Positions 11,401-20,675 of a stretch of DNA of 64,000 nucleotides are shown here, piece after piece. The stretch spans positions 49,393,340 to 49,457,339 of the forward strand of contig CM049322.1 in NCBI GenBank assembly GCA_026874595.1, given 5' to 3'. A model generated the notes under the pieces. It made no database searches, was not told where the DNA came from, and saw nothing but the letters and a program-made list of their open reading frames with translations. The number at the start of each line of letters is the position of its first letter. Within the stretch, counting starts at the first letter, position 1. The translations under genes and the position numbers were made by a program. Source of the stretch: Sipunculus nudus. Its lineage: Eukaryota; Annelida; Sipuncula; Golfingiida; Sipunculidae.

Positions 11401-12721
11401 CGTGGTTTAAAGCTCATAAGGTACGGACATTTATTTAACTTGATTTCCACATTAAAATGTATGTGAATAAAAATAATTGTTATGTTATTTGTAAATGTTT
11501 GAAGGGAACTAAAAATTTATATATCAAAAGGTAATAAAAATTTAAGTATTTTGAAGTAAACGCAATTTTCTAAGACGATGCGGGATGATTTTGGCGGGAA
11601 AATTTGCGACGTCTCACAGAGAGGGACTACTACTTTACGGTGCAGTGTACGGTCAAAATATTATAACTGTTTGCTTATTTCCGTGACTCGATATAAGTTT
11701 ATTCAGATTAAGTTTTGACTACGTCAAGTGTAGGCCTAGCAGATAATATGATATTTCGAGCGAGATATTTACAGCAGAAGACAGTCGGGTGTTTTTTTTT
11801 TTTTTTTTTGCCGTGCACTTATCGGCCCAATGATGCATGCGCAATGCCTAGACTGAAAATGGAGGACGAACCCAAAGCGAGGAAGCCCCGAGGCCGTGGC
11901 ATTGCAAACGAAATAATAATTATCAACATCATAGCCCGCAAGACAAGGCATAGCGTGGCTGTCTTAGTGAATATAAGTTTCATAGAGGTTCTGGAGGACT
12001 GTTTACGGATCAGTGCCTGTAGGTTGTGTTTACCAAACATTGGCTAACATCGCAGCAGTTTTCTGTGGGGCCTGATATTAAGGAAAACGCAAAATTAATA
12101 CTACTTTTAGATTTTTAATTGCTCATAATTAATAACGGTTCATGGTATAAACATTAAACTTAAAGTATTTAATCCTTAAATGTTAACCTTTCCTATGATA
12201 TGAAAATTTGTCATGACATATCAGCAATTTTCTCTGTATAAGGAGGTTAAAATACTCTTTGCCTTACGGGCCTCCCGTTGCGTATTACTCGATTCTGAAT
12301 GAGTGAAATAAAGTAAAATTATCAGAATATTGATGATAAAAAATCGTCATCCTGATTCTGATAGCCCATAACATTCTCTATTCGGTGGTGAAATGGTTTT
12401 TAATTAGAAGGAACTATTTTTTTGCGCATTCAATTATTTCGTGGCCGGGGTAAGTACGACGGTTTTGAAAACTGACAGTTCAGTCGGCCAGCGTGATCGG
12501 GGATAAGTAGAGTAAGTAGAGAATAGGTGATCTAACTTATACTGTCATAATTTCTCAAGAATTAGCGTATACTTTAGTTAATCAAATATTTTGGGTAATT
12601 TTGTGTAACGAAATGTTTTTAAAATATCACTTTGACCGACGCTAAAGTGAATCGTATGTGAGCAATTTTAAGAGAAATTAAGGAGAGTATCGACCAAAGC
12701 TTTGATTCCATGAACATGCTG
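11401..12721. other. Unique region with a promoter-like patch
   Basis: No recognised repeat. It is locally CpG-richer than its surroundings. Overlapping open frames on both strands (11715-12047 plus, 11819-12040 minus) have no recognised motif and are not called as genes. A CCAAT box (11827-11831) and an NRF-1-type site GCATGCGCA (11835-11843) lie together, just upstream of an ATG in AAAATGGAGG. Confidence 0.4.
11827..11843. promoter_or_regulatory. CCAAT box plus NRF-1-like site
   Basis: CCAAT at 11827-11831 and GCATGCGCA at 11835-11843 are separated by three bases. Such pairs are typical of housekeeping promoters in animals. The dependent gene is not identified. Confidence 0.3.
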
Positions 12722-13040
12722 CAGGGTTCGCACGTCCTTAAAAAAGTCATTATTTTTGTGATTTTAAAAATCAGTACTTAAAAAGTTATGATTTTTTTAG
12801 AAAATTCTCAAAAGTCATGAAAAAGTTATGATTTTTCATTTTCTTACTGTTTAAAGATATTTTGTATCAACTTTATTATTTTTATTAAAGATTGAACGTA
12901 TACGTGATACATGAAAACCACCGAAACCAGATTGCACCTGGGCATTTCTCCCCTTAGTGCTGTTGCAAATTAGGTTGGCATCCGCTCTTCCCTATCTTGA
13001 CCGCAGCAACCTGTAGCTGCTCGATGAGCGTATACTTCTT

Positions 13041-13370
13041 TTGGCTTGGCTGCATGGGCGGTCATTCCCCCATTGCCGTCATGCCATTCCTACGAATACT
13101 TTAGTAAAAATATGCCCGGGCAGTCTTCTTTCAGCTAAACATGCGATCAAGATACACAATTTCAAGAATTATGTATTGTTCGTAGGATACCAAACGAACC
13201 GAATTATAAGCTTTTCTTTAGTGGAGTTATCACAGCAATGGCGAGTTTTGTTCAAATGCATTTTGACATCACAGGGCCTGCGGAGAAGCTTAAAATTATA
13301 CGTAGGGGCCTATACATATGAGACGAATAAAAGTGGTGGGTATTTCACTGTCGTTTGCAATAAAAAATAA
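13041..13370 (+). other. Open frame of unknown meaning inside the host transposon
   Basis: A 109-codon frame with a start at 13041 (ATG) and no recognised domain. It lies left of the pogo insertion and could be a relic of the host element's own gene or chance. Listed only because it is the longest open frame in that part. Confidence 0.15.
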
Positions 13371-13748
13371 TCACTTAAGCCTATGAGTTTAAGATGTTAA
13401 ATCATAAATAAAAATTCTTTTTACATAATTTTCAGTGAAGAAAGACTGTCGTGTGTTGAAAATTGCAATTTAAAAATTAGATTTTAAAATGAAAGAAAAG
13501 TAGAATATGCTGTAATTTTCAGAAAGGTATAAATAACAGAATGTTGCTCTTATAGTCATTACGATCGCATCATTTTAATCCAGTTAGAGATTCCAACACT
13601 CCCGTTTTCCGGGAGTCTACCAAGTTTTAATGTCTAATCCCTGCCCTCCCGGGCCTTCTGTTGCATCGCCAATTTATAATAATACCCATACTCCAAGCAT
13701 TCTTGTTTCTCTTAAAGTTCATTACTAAACAAAAACGGATTAATATTA

Positions 13749-13768
13749 GGGGAGACCGGGGCTAGTTG
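13749..13768 (+). repeat. Terminal inverted repeat, left
   Basis: Twenty bases identical to the reverse complement of 17187-17206. The next bases (TAACAATTATTG) diverge from the other end. Confidence 0.95.
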
Positions 13769-13941
13769 TAACAATTATTGCAATTTTGACTCTTTCTCAT
13801 ATAATATACAAGATAACAGATAGCTATTATGTAGTTATGAACAACTAATAATTGTCTATAGAAACAATAAATATGAAAAGGTTAAGATTGTTTATTAATA
13901 AAATATACCTTGATAAATCTGTAAAAATATGTGTATACAAT

Positions 13942-13992
13942 TTGCCCCTGCCATGGGGCAGATTGTTACACCCTATGGGGCACCTTGTTATA
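13942..13992. promoter_or_regulatory. Subterminal motif cluster, left
   Basis: GGGGCAGATTGTTACA (13955-13970) and GGGGCACCTTGTTATA (13977-13992) fit a consensus GGGGCANNTTGTTACA, with an opposing TTGCCCC at 13942. The same motif recurs near the right end (16804-16819). It is echoed in the terminal repeat as GGGGCTAGTTGTAACA. Likely transposase-binding sites (inference). Confidence 0.55.
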
Positions 13993-14090
13993 ACGGTGTC
14001 AATGTAGGTGGTTGGGGTGTGTGTATATATATATGTGCAAAGAATATTTGATATATTAAAAACATCTGCTTTTCTAATTGATGGAACAAC

Positions 14091-14096
<6 letters not shown>

Positions 14097-14145
<49 letters not shown>
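14097..14145. repeat. (AT)n microsatellite
   Basis: Uninterrupted AT dinucleotide run of about 49 bases inside the 3' flank of the transposase gene. Confidence 0.95.
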
Positions 14146-14151
<6 letters not shown>

Positions 14152-14194
14152 TAAATCTACTTTAGCTATGGGAAAGGATAATTAATATTCACGG

Positions 14195-14200
14195 TTTATT
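14195..14200 (-). terminator. Poly(A) signal of the transposase gene
   Basis: AATAAA on the minus strand, 123 bp beyond the TAG stop, and inside the element. The most likely 3' end signal of the transposase transcript. Confidence 0.5.
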
Positions 14201-14322
14201 AAAACAGATGGCCACTCTTAGGTTGAATATGAAAACTTGCTTACAGCAAGGCTTAACATACACTTCAGGAAGAAACAGCAAGAAACCGTATACTTAAATC
14301 TAAGTGTGATCATTCAACTTGA

Positions 14323-16720
14323 CTAATTGTCTTCATCAGATTCACACAAGTCACAGATGAAGTAGGCATCGCCATCTGTACATTTCTCATGAGCCCAGTC
14401 CTTGCAATTTAAACACTGAACCCACTTTTCCCCAGAAGCAGAATTGGCGTAGCTCTCACCACAAACAAGGCAGTACCAAACATCACTGCTTGTTGCGGTC
14501 TTCTGTTTTCCTTTACTTTCCTGTTTTTTTGTCAAAACTTTTCTTTTACTGGACTTGGACTTGGTTGTCTTCTCCGTCATGATTTTTAGTTTAAGCCGCT
14601 CGGGTGTATCTGTCAAGATTGCTGTATGCCGTTTCTTCCCGTTTATTCTCTTATTCTTCCTTGGACTGGCCTTTCGGAAGGGTCGCAATGCCTCTGGAGT
14701 CATGAGTACTTCAGGTGAGGGACAAGTGTTCCTTCTGATGTTAAGCACAGTCGTTGCATTGTCAGAATCTGTGGAACTAGGGGTAGCAACAGGTTCTGGA
14801 GCTTGCGCCGACGCAGTTACACTTTCTGCGGACGAACTTGTCCCTCCTGGAGGTCTAGGGGGCTGAACCTGAACATGGTCATTTGTCTCACTACATTTTT
14901 GTTCATGGTTGTCTTTTGTCAGATCTGGCTCGGAGTCGTTGTTAGATGAGGCCTTTTCTTTGTCCCCAGCTAGCTCTGGCGCTTGCTGTTGTGGACGATC
15001 TGTGACGTCACTCGGCAGGAATTCATCGTCTCCGAATATATTCCTGTCAAATGGATAGATGCCAGACACTTTAAATCCTCTTTGGATATTGGAAACAGTG
15101 TTGGCTTTCGGTAAAGCTTCTGCCACGATCCCAGGCAAATCATAGATGCTCATGGTTTTCCCTGGGTGAGACTTCATCCAGCCATCACATGCGGCATTAA
15201 AGAACTTCTTGAAAGGCCCGTAGACACTTCTGTCCAAAGGTTGGAGTTTGTGTGAGCAGTGGGGCGGAAAGGTTACCAGGACTACCCCGTTATCCCTACA
15301 GTAATCCACCAGATCAATAGATACGTGCGAGTCATGATTATCCAATAGCAGGAGGACAGGGTTTTCTCTGGTGCATTTTGTAACTGAAACAAAATGTTTC
15401 ATGAACACGAGAAAGTTTTTCTCAGTCATCCATCCAGACGGATGAGCTGTTCCTATACAACCAGGAGGACCATCCCTAACAAAGTGATCCCTGAAGTTGA
15501 CCCTAGGAAAAACAAACATTGGTGGTATACTGTTACCACTGGCGCTGACCGCTAATGCCATTGTCACAAGGGTCCCTCTTTCAGCAGAGGTAATGGCCCC
15601 AACCTGCTTTAGCCCCTTCCCAGCAAGAATACGACTTGGACGCTGTACTGTAGTGACACCGGTCTCGTCTATATTGTAGATGTCGTGACACTTGAAATTA
15701 TAACGGTCCATAACATCAGCCAAGTTGTCGAAAAACCTCTGTACATTATGTCTGTTAAAACTGGTGGCTCTGCTGAGACTCGTTGCTTCAGGTGTGCGTA
15801 GTGCCAAGGTAGGGTTTCTTTTAAGAAAACCAGAAAACCAGTCGGGACCTGCCATCTCCTTCTCTGACCAGCTTTGTGGAATGTTGATGTTGTTGCTGAC
15901 AGCAAACTTATGTGCAAACTGTCTCAGCTCCTTTGGTGTCATCCCATAAAATATCTTTGATGCCTTTAACACATAGTCGACCAGCAATTTTTCTTGAACA
16001 GAACTGAATACAAGTCTAGGTTTCTTGTATCCTGTTTCTGTGCATTCGCCAGCTTTCCGTTTTTTACAGTAACGGTGCAGGGTCATAAAATTGATCTGTA
16101 AAACAAAGACATTTTGGTAATATAGACCTTCAGCAGACTTATGTAGTTCCATAAAAAAAGAGGAATCCTTATATTCTACGTGTAGATTTACTCTATAAAA
16201 TATGATTATGCCGCTGCAACATAACAATATTGAACATAATTTAACAAGAGCGATCACCCTAATAAGACATGGGGGGGGGGGGGGGGCTCAAAACACTAAA
16301 GATACCATGGTCTTGGGCAAACTGGCTTATTACGTAAGCAATATAAAGGACATACGTATATATTCCCCTGCCCAGCAGTGGTATCATAGAACATGAAGGT
16401 ACATGTTTGGACTATTTATTGTCCTGGTATGTTACGTTCAGGATCTAAGACTATTTTCTAAGGCATCAGTATTTGTCAATTTTAATCGTAGAATATTATT
16501 GTCATTATGGTTATATGAAAGAATAAAATTTAGATAAATTTTGTTGTAAATAAATATACAGATACATAAAGACAAGCGTGTTCCTTAAACTTACTTGAAA
16601 ATCAGCAGCTACTTTCCTCAAACTTTCATGATGTTTGATTACTCTTTCAGATGCTCTCTCAAGAGTTGTAGCTTCACATCGATTCGCTCTTTCCGTTTTT
16701 CTTTTATAAGTGCGAACCAT
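14323..16720 (-). CDS. Pogo-like transposase with C-terminal PHD finger
   Basis: Transposase expected to bind the element ends and cut and paste it at TA. Two exons: 16720-16595 (42 codons, ATG at 16720) and 16095-14323 (stop TAG). The intron 16594-16096 has a consensus GTAAGT donor and a TTTTACAG acceptor. The join is in frame and gives 632 residues. Residues about 20-55 form a Psq-type helix-turn-helix (LRKVAADFQ then INFMTLHRYCKKRK). A CENP-B-like DNA-binding region follows (WF.GFLKRNP near 128-137). Catalytic aspartates are D185 (NIDETG), D294 (LLLLDNHDSH) and D330 (LQPLDRS), giving a DD35D spacing. Residues 400-580 are low complexity and basic. The C-terminus (582-632) is a C4HC3 PHD finger (C584, C587, C603, C606, H611, C614, C623, C626). 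All key residues are present, so the gene may be functional. Confidence 0.92.
16272..16286. repeat. Poly(G) run in transposase intron
   Basis: About 15 consecutive G within the intron region. One of several long G or C homopolymers in the window and prone to assembly error. Confidence 0.8.
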
Positions 16721-16803
16721 TATTTCTAGCTCTGGAAAGAAAAAAAATTAAAAATGAGGATTGAAAGCTTGACGAGGTTTGTTGTTACAGTTATCTTTTA
16801 CTT

Positions 16804-16838
16804 GGGGCACGTTGTTACAGCTTGTTACAACTTGCCCC
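16804..16838. promoter_or_regulatory. Subterminal motif cluster, right
   Basis: GGGGCACGTTGTTACA (16804-16819), then CTTGTTACAA and TTGCCCC. A further inverted CAGGGGCAGGTTGATA copy lies near 17167-17182. Matches the left cluster and lies between the terminal repeat and the start codon. Confidence 0.55.
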
Positions 16839-17186
16839 TTTCCGACATTTTAACTTTTGCTGAAAATTAGGTCAATAAGATTCAGTGATCAAGAATAAAC
16901 AATTATATAAAACGAAAGATAAACGACATCTCTTTTCACTCATCTAGTTTAATTTATTTAACTTTGGCGCATACATTTGCTGAGAGAATAGATAATAGGA
17001 CGAAAATACTTACTTTTCAAGTGGAAAATCAGAAAATTGTTCGTCGCGTTGTGCTACCATGCAGAAAATTCCAAGCGGACGGCGTCTCGTGCCACTGGGG
17101 ACTTGATGATCACGTGTTGTGAAACTGAGCTCCATCTGTTATTAAACGCCTGTACTAATGCTATTGTATCAACCTGCCCCTGTATT

Positions 17187-17206
17187 CAACTAGCCCCGGT
17201 CTCCCC
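17187..17206 (-). repeat. Terminal inverted repeat, right
   Basis: Exact partner of 13749-13768. This is the transposase-proximal 5' end of the element, 467 bp upstream of the start codon. Confidence 0.95.
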
Positions 17207-17208
17207 TA

Positions 17209-18720
17209 TATATACTTGTAAGAAAGTCTTATCAAAAATGCCAATGAGGTCTCGTGTATGCACGTGTAACATTTCTTGGCCTGGGCATTCCAGGTGGTTT
17301 GGCGGGAAACCGTTGCCGCCTACACCTGTATTCACTGATTCGGCCCGTACTCCTGTCAGTAGAACTGACGGGACGTTATGAATACACAAGCCGGTCTGAT
17401 AAAAAAATCGCTGAGTTAAAAAAAATATTTAAGGTTTAATAATCAAAAATGGAGGATTGACGAAGATATTGTCCTGACAGATGCAGCAGAAAAAAAGAGC
17501 CACGGTCTTCTTCAATGGAATGAGTAAACGAAACCAAGAGCGCCAAAGTTTTCCCGCCTTTTTACTCCCCGGTAACTTTGATGGTATTTCCGGTGTAAAA
17601 AATTGTTGCATGCTTCTAAATAATATGTATTATATAACTAGTTGAAATTTGCGCGGTGGTTAAAATTAACTGTAATATCCCATATTTTTTTCGAAAATAA
17701 ATCTTCCTACAACTGGCTCTATTTCAACGCTATGTCCTGTACACAGCGTGTAAATGTGCGCGGCGGTGCAGACGTTCATGCCTCATGGCTGACGGCAATT
17801 AAGGGATGTTATAACAGGACTTGACTGCTTAAGAACCGGCCAACCCTTATATAGGTGTAGTTTTACTTATTTTTTTAAACAGTAATTGAGAAGATATTAT
17901 TTTCCATGAATATATAGACAGGGACATGATAATTCAAAATATTTCTCAGGTAACCGTAAGCGTTATGTGAGCGATAATAGGGGAATTAAATGCCGGCATG
18001 AGCTCATATTAAAGTGACAGGTTCACAGTCATCCAGTATTACTAACTATGTCACTGGACCTCTTTAAGAAGGTTAAATTAATTAAGATCTTTCTTTTTTC
18101 TTCAATATATCAAACTGATAACTTTACAATGAATAATTTCAAATAGTAATACATCAAAGTAAATGGTGCAGTTCTTGTTAACCCCAATTAAACAGTGTAT
18201 GTTATGTGACACCATATACCACCCTGATTGACTCTTGGGTTGTTACATCTCTGTGTTTGAAAGTAATTTAAATGACAGTTTGAAAGCTTGTCAGGTGTTA
18301 TATTTCACTCTCAATATTAAATTCATAAACATTGAATCAAAAAAAAAAAAAAAAACACATTGCAAGACTGAACTATTAAACTGGCTTGTTTTTCCTTATC
18401 ATTTCATGTTCAAATTTATGGTTTAATATCCTAATGCCTGTGTAAATATTTTTTTTAACAAAGGAGAGGAAAATAAAAAAAAATCCACATTTTTATCACA
18501 ATGACTCTTAAATATATATTGAAATATATGAACTATATATATTTTCTTTAAGCTTTATTCTTCATATAATAATGATCAAGGATGATCTGCATCAACAGTT
18601 TCCTAAGTAACATTTTCATCTCAAAGTTACAAGGAAAAGTCATGATTTTTTTGTCGCAGGTCCTGAAAAAGTCATGAAAAAGTCATGAAAGTTTGATTTG
18701 CTGGAAGTGTATGAACCCTG
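17209..18720. other. Right part of the host transposon
   Basis: No gene recognised. Short open frames (17254-17439, 17642-17824) lack known motifs. The last 90 bases hold the AAAAAGTCATGA array and the terminal repeat of the 12722-18720 element. Confidence 0.5.
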
Positions 18721-19096
18721 TGCTGTTATGAGCCATATAATGTTGATGAAAAATAATCATACGACTGTTTTGCAGCATAGATGGTTCTTTTACAAACTAT
18801 AGTGCAGATTCAAACATGCAGGTTAAGAATGTTTTTTTTTTTAATTCTAAGTCCTTATTTCATATTTATTATCTTTTGATGTGCAAAAATTCTAGTGTGT
18901 TTATGAATATTTTTATGAACAATTTCTGTATATTTTACAATTTTAGGTTTATTTTTGGAAGTGGCTAAACAACATACATATATACACAGACTAACACATA
19001 CACATACATATATATACACATATAATGCATATATATATATATATGTGTGTGTGTGATTGTACATGTATACACACACACACACACACACATTTTTAT
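18721..19096. repeat. AT-rich spacer with TA/CA microsatellites
   Basis: Interrupted TA, TACA and CA runs between about 18970 and 19090. Open frames rich in I, Y, C and V across this block only translate the microsatellite. Confidence 0.75.
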
Positions 19097-19200
19097 GCCC
19101 CCACCTTCTGATGGGGGATTTAGTGTTAGTTTTTTCATCAGTCAGTACGTCAGTCGGTACGTCTGTCATAGAATGTTAAAGTTTATATTAAAGTTTTTCT
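19097..19200 (+). mobile_element. Family B-like 5' end fragment
   Basis: ATGCCCCCACCTTCTGATGGGGG forms a hairpin (CCCCC/GGGGG), like the family B start at 19701. It is followed by 'cagtcagtacgtcagtcggtacgtc' sequence and 'atgttaaagttta' text. Only the 5' part is recognisable. Confidence 0.5.
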
Positions 19201-19359
19201 TAGGGCCTTAAACATTCAGAATGCTTACAGATATGTCTCTCATATTTAATAATAATGGTATTCACCTTAGGAAACTGGCTGCTGCTGGAGCATATGTTTT
19301 ATAAACATTTTCTTTTCTAGTTATATATACGAAGCCCACATTAGAATCTTGTCCTTTTT

Positions 19360-19600
19360 AAAACTGGGCCAGCCCAGATTCAAATTTGGATCTGGATTGG
19401 CCCAAATCACAATTTTAATCCAATTAAAATTTTTAACTGACCTGGTCCAGATTATAATCCTGAGTTGAAGACTTCACGATTCAGATCTGATCTTGGTTAT
19501 TTTAAACTGGGCCAGCCCAGATTAAAATTTTGATCAAGGCCTGTCAAGAAAACAGACCTGTGGTGGATTAATTTAAACTGGGCCAGCCCAGTTCTGAACC
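19360..19600. repeat. Cluster of CTGGGCCAGCCCAG palindromic motifs
   Basis: ACTGGGCCAGCCCAG occurs three times (about 19365, 19507, 19578), each followed by 'att..aattt'-type sequence, with related half-motifs (CTGGATTGGCCC, CCTGGTCCAG) between. Looks like a decayed minisatellite of self-complementary units. No gene in the stretch. Confidence 0.65.
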
Positions 19601-19698
19601 ATGAATTACTTCAATAGGCTAGCTTGACTGCATGTTTTTTGTTTACAGTTGATTCAAAGAGAAATTCTTTTTAACTTGTATTGCAAATTAATTTTTTA

Positions 19699-20675
19699 TT
19701 ATGCCCCCGCCACAAAGTGGCCGGGGCATATAGTTTTACCCATGTCCGTCCTTCCGAAATAAAACAGTTGTACAGACTTTTTTTCGCAATGCCTGCAGAT
19801 ATTGGCCTGATTTTTGGTGTGTGGGCAGATAATGACCAGTTACAGATCGAGTTCGCGTTTCGTCCCAGTTGACCTACTTTTGACTGTTTTACGGCTCCTG
19901 AACATAGAAAATTTCATGAAAATATAAATTTTCATGACAAATACACATGTACTGACTTTTGTTTTGCAATACCTGCAGATATTGGCCTGATTTTTGGTGT
20001 GTGGGCAGATAATGACCAGTTACAGATCGAGATTATGTTTTGTCCCAGTTGACCTACTTTTGACCGTTTCACGGTGGTCTAACATAGAAAATTTCATACA
20101 AAAGTGCACATGTACGGCCTTTTTTTCGCAATGCCTGCACGTACGGGCTTGATTTTTGGTGCGTAGGCAGATATTGACCAGTTACAGATCAGGTTCTTGT
20201 TTTGTCTCAGTTGACCTACTTTTGACCATTTGACTGCTCCTTAACATAGAAAGTTTCATGAAAAATAGAAATTTTCATAACAGATGCATATGTACCAACT
20301 TTTTTTCCTCAATGCCTGCAGATACCACCCTGATTTTTTATGTGTGGGCAGATAATTACAGTTGCAGATCGAGTTCGCGTCTCATCCCGGTTGACCTACT
20401 TTTCATTGTCTTACGGCTCCTAAACATAGAAAATTTCATGAAAGACAGAAATTTTTATGGAAAATGCACATGTATGGACTTTTTTTCACAGTGCCTGCAG
20501 ATACTGGCCTGATTTTTGGTGTGTTGCTTGATAATGACCCGTAACAGATCGAGTTTGCATTTTGCCCTTGTTGACCTACTTTTGACCATATGACACCTAC
20601 TGAAATTAAAAATATTTTAAAAATTTAACAAACGTTTCTAATTTGCCCCAGGCGGGGGCATCGTGTCACATCTAG
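19699..20675 (+). mobile_element. Family B Helitron-like non-autonomous element
   Basis: The 5' hairpin has arms ATGCCCC/GGGGCAT and GCCAC/GTGGC around AAA (19701-19729). Five tandem core units are marked by GCCTGCAG near 19791, 19971, 20133, 20314 and 20493 (spacing 162-181 bp). Each has 'gatttttggtgtgtgggcag' and 'gttgacctacttttgacc' blocks. The 3' hairpin is TGCCCC/GGGGCA (20644-20649/20655-20660), then 11 bases and CTAG (20672-20675) followed by TT. No protein is encoded. Confidence 0.8.

Larger units (their letters stand above)
13749..17206 (-). mobile_element. Complete pogo-like DNA transposon (Tc1/mariner superfamily)
   Basis: The ends are perfect 20-bp inverted repeats: GGGGAGACCGGGGCTAGTTG at 13749-13768 and its complement at 17187-17206. 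TA flanks both sides (13747-13748, 17207-17208), the target duplication expected for Tc1/mariner/pogo. The 3458-bp body encodes one two-exon transposase on the minus strand with no stop or frameshift. Perfect ends plus an intact reading frame suggest recent insertion. Only a (TA)n expansion at 14097-14145 interrupts the 3' side. Confidence 0.93.
12722..18720. mobile_element. Inverted-repeat DNA transposon hosting the pogo element
   Basis: The left end starts CAGGGTTCGCACGTCCTT (12722). The right end, read inverted, starts CAGGGTTCATACACTTCC (ending 18720). Both ends are followed inward by arrays of AAAAAGTCATGA-type motifs in opposite orientation (12745-12840; 18640-18690). TGCTG sits immediately outside each end, a candidate 5-bp target duplication. 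Removing the 3458-bp pogo insert leaves about 2.5 kb with no recognisable transposase, so this looks non-autonomous or degenerate. The superfamily is not assigned. A pure hAT (8-bp duplication) does not fit. Confidence 0.65.

Noticed and set aside
14555-14866. Plus-strand open frames across the transposase gene
   Set aside because: Antisense shadows of the transposase coding exon.
12722-18720. Assignment of the host element to hAT
   Set aside because: Only TGCTG (5 bp) is repeated at the borders, not 8 bp, and no hAT transposase is present.
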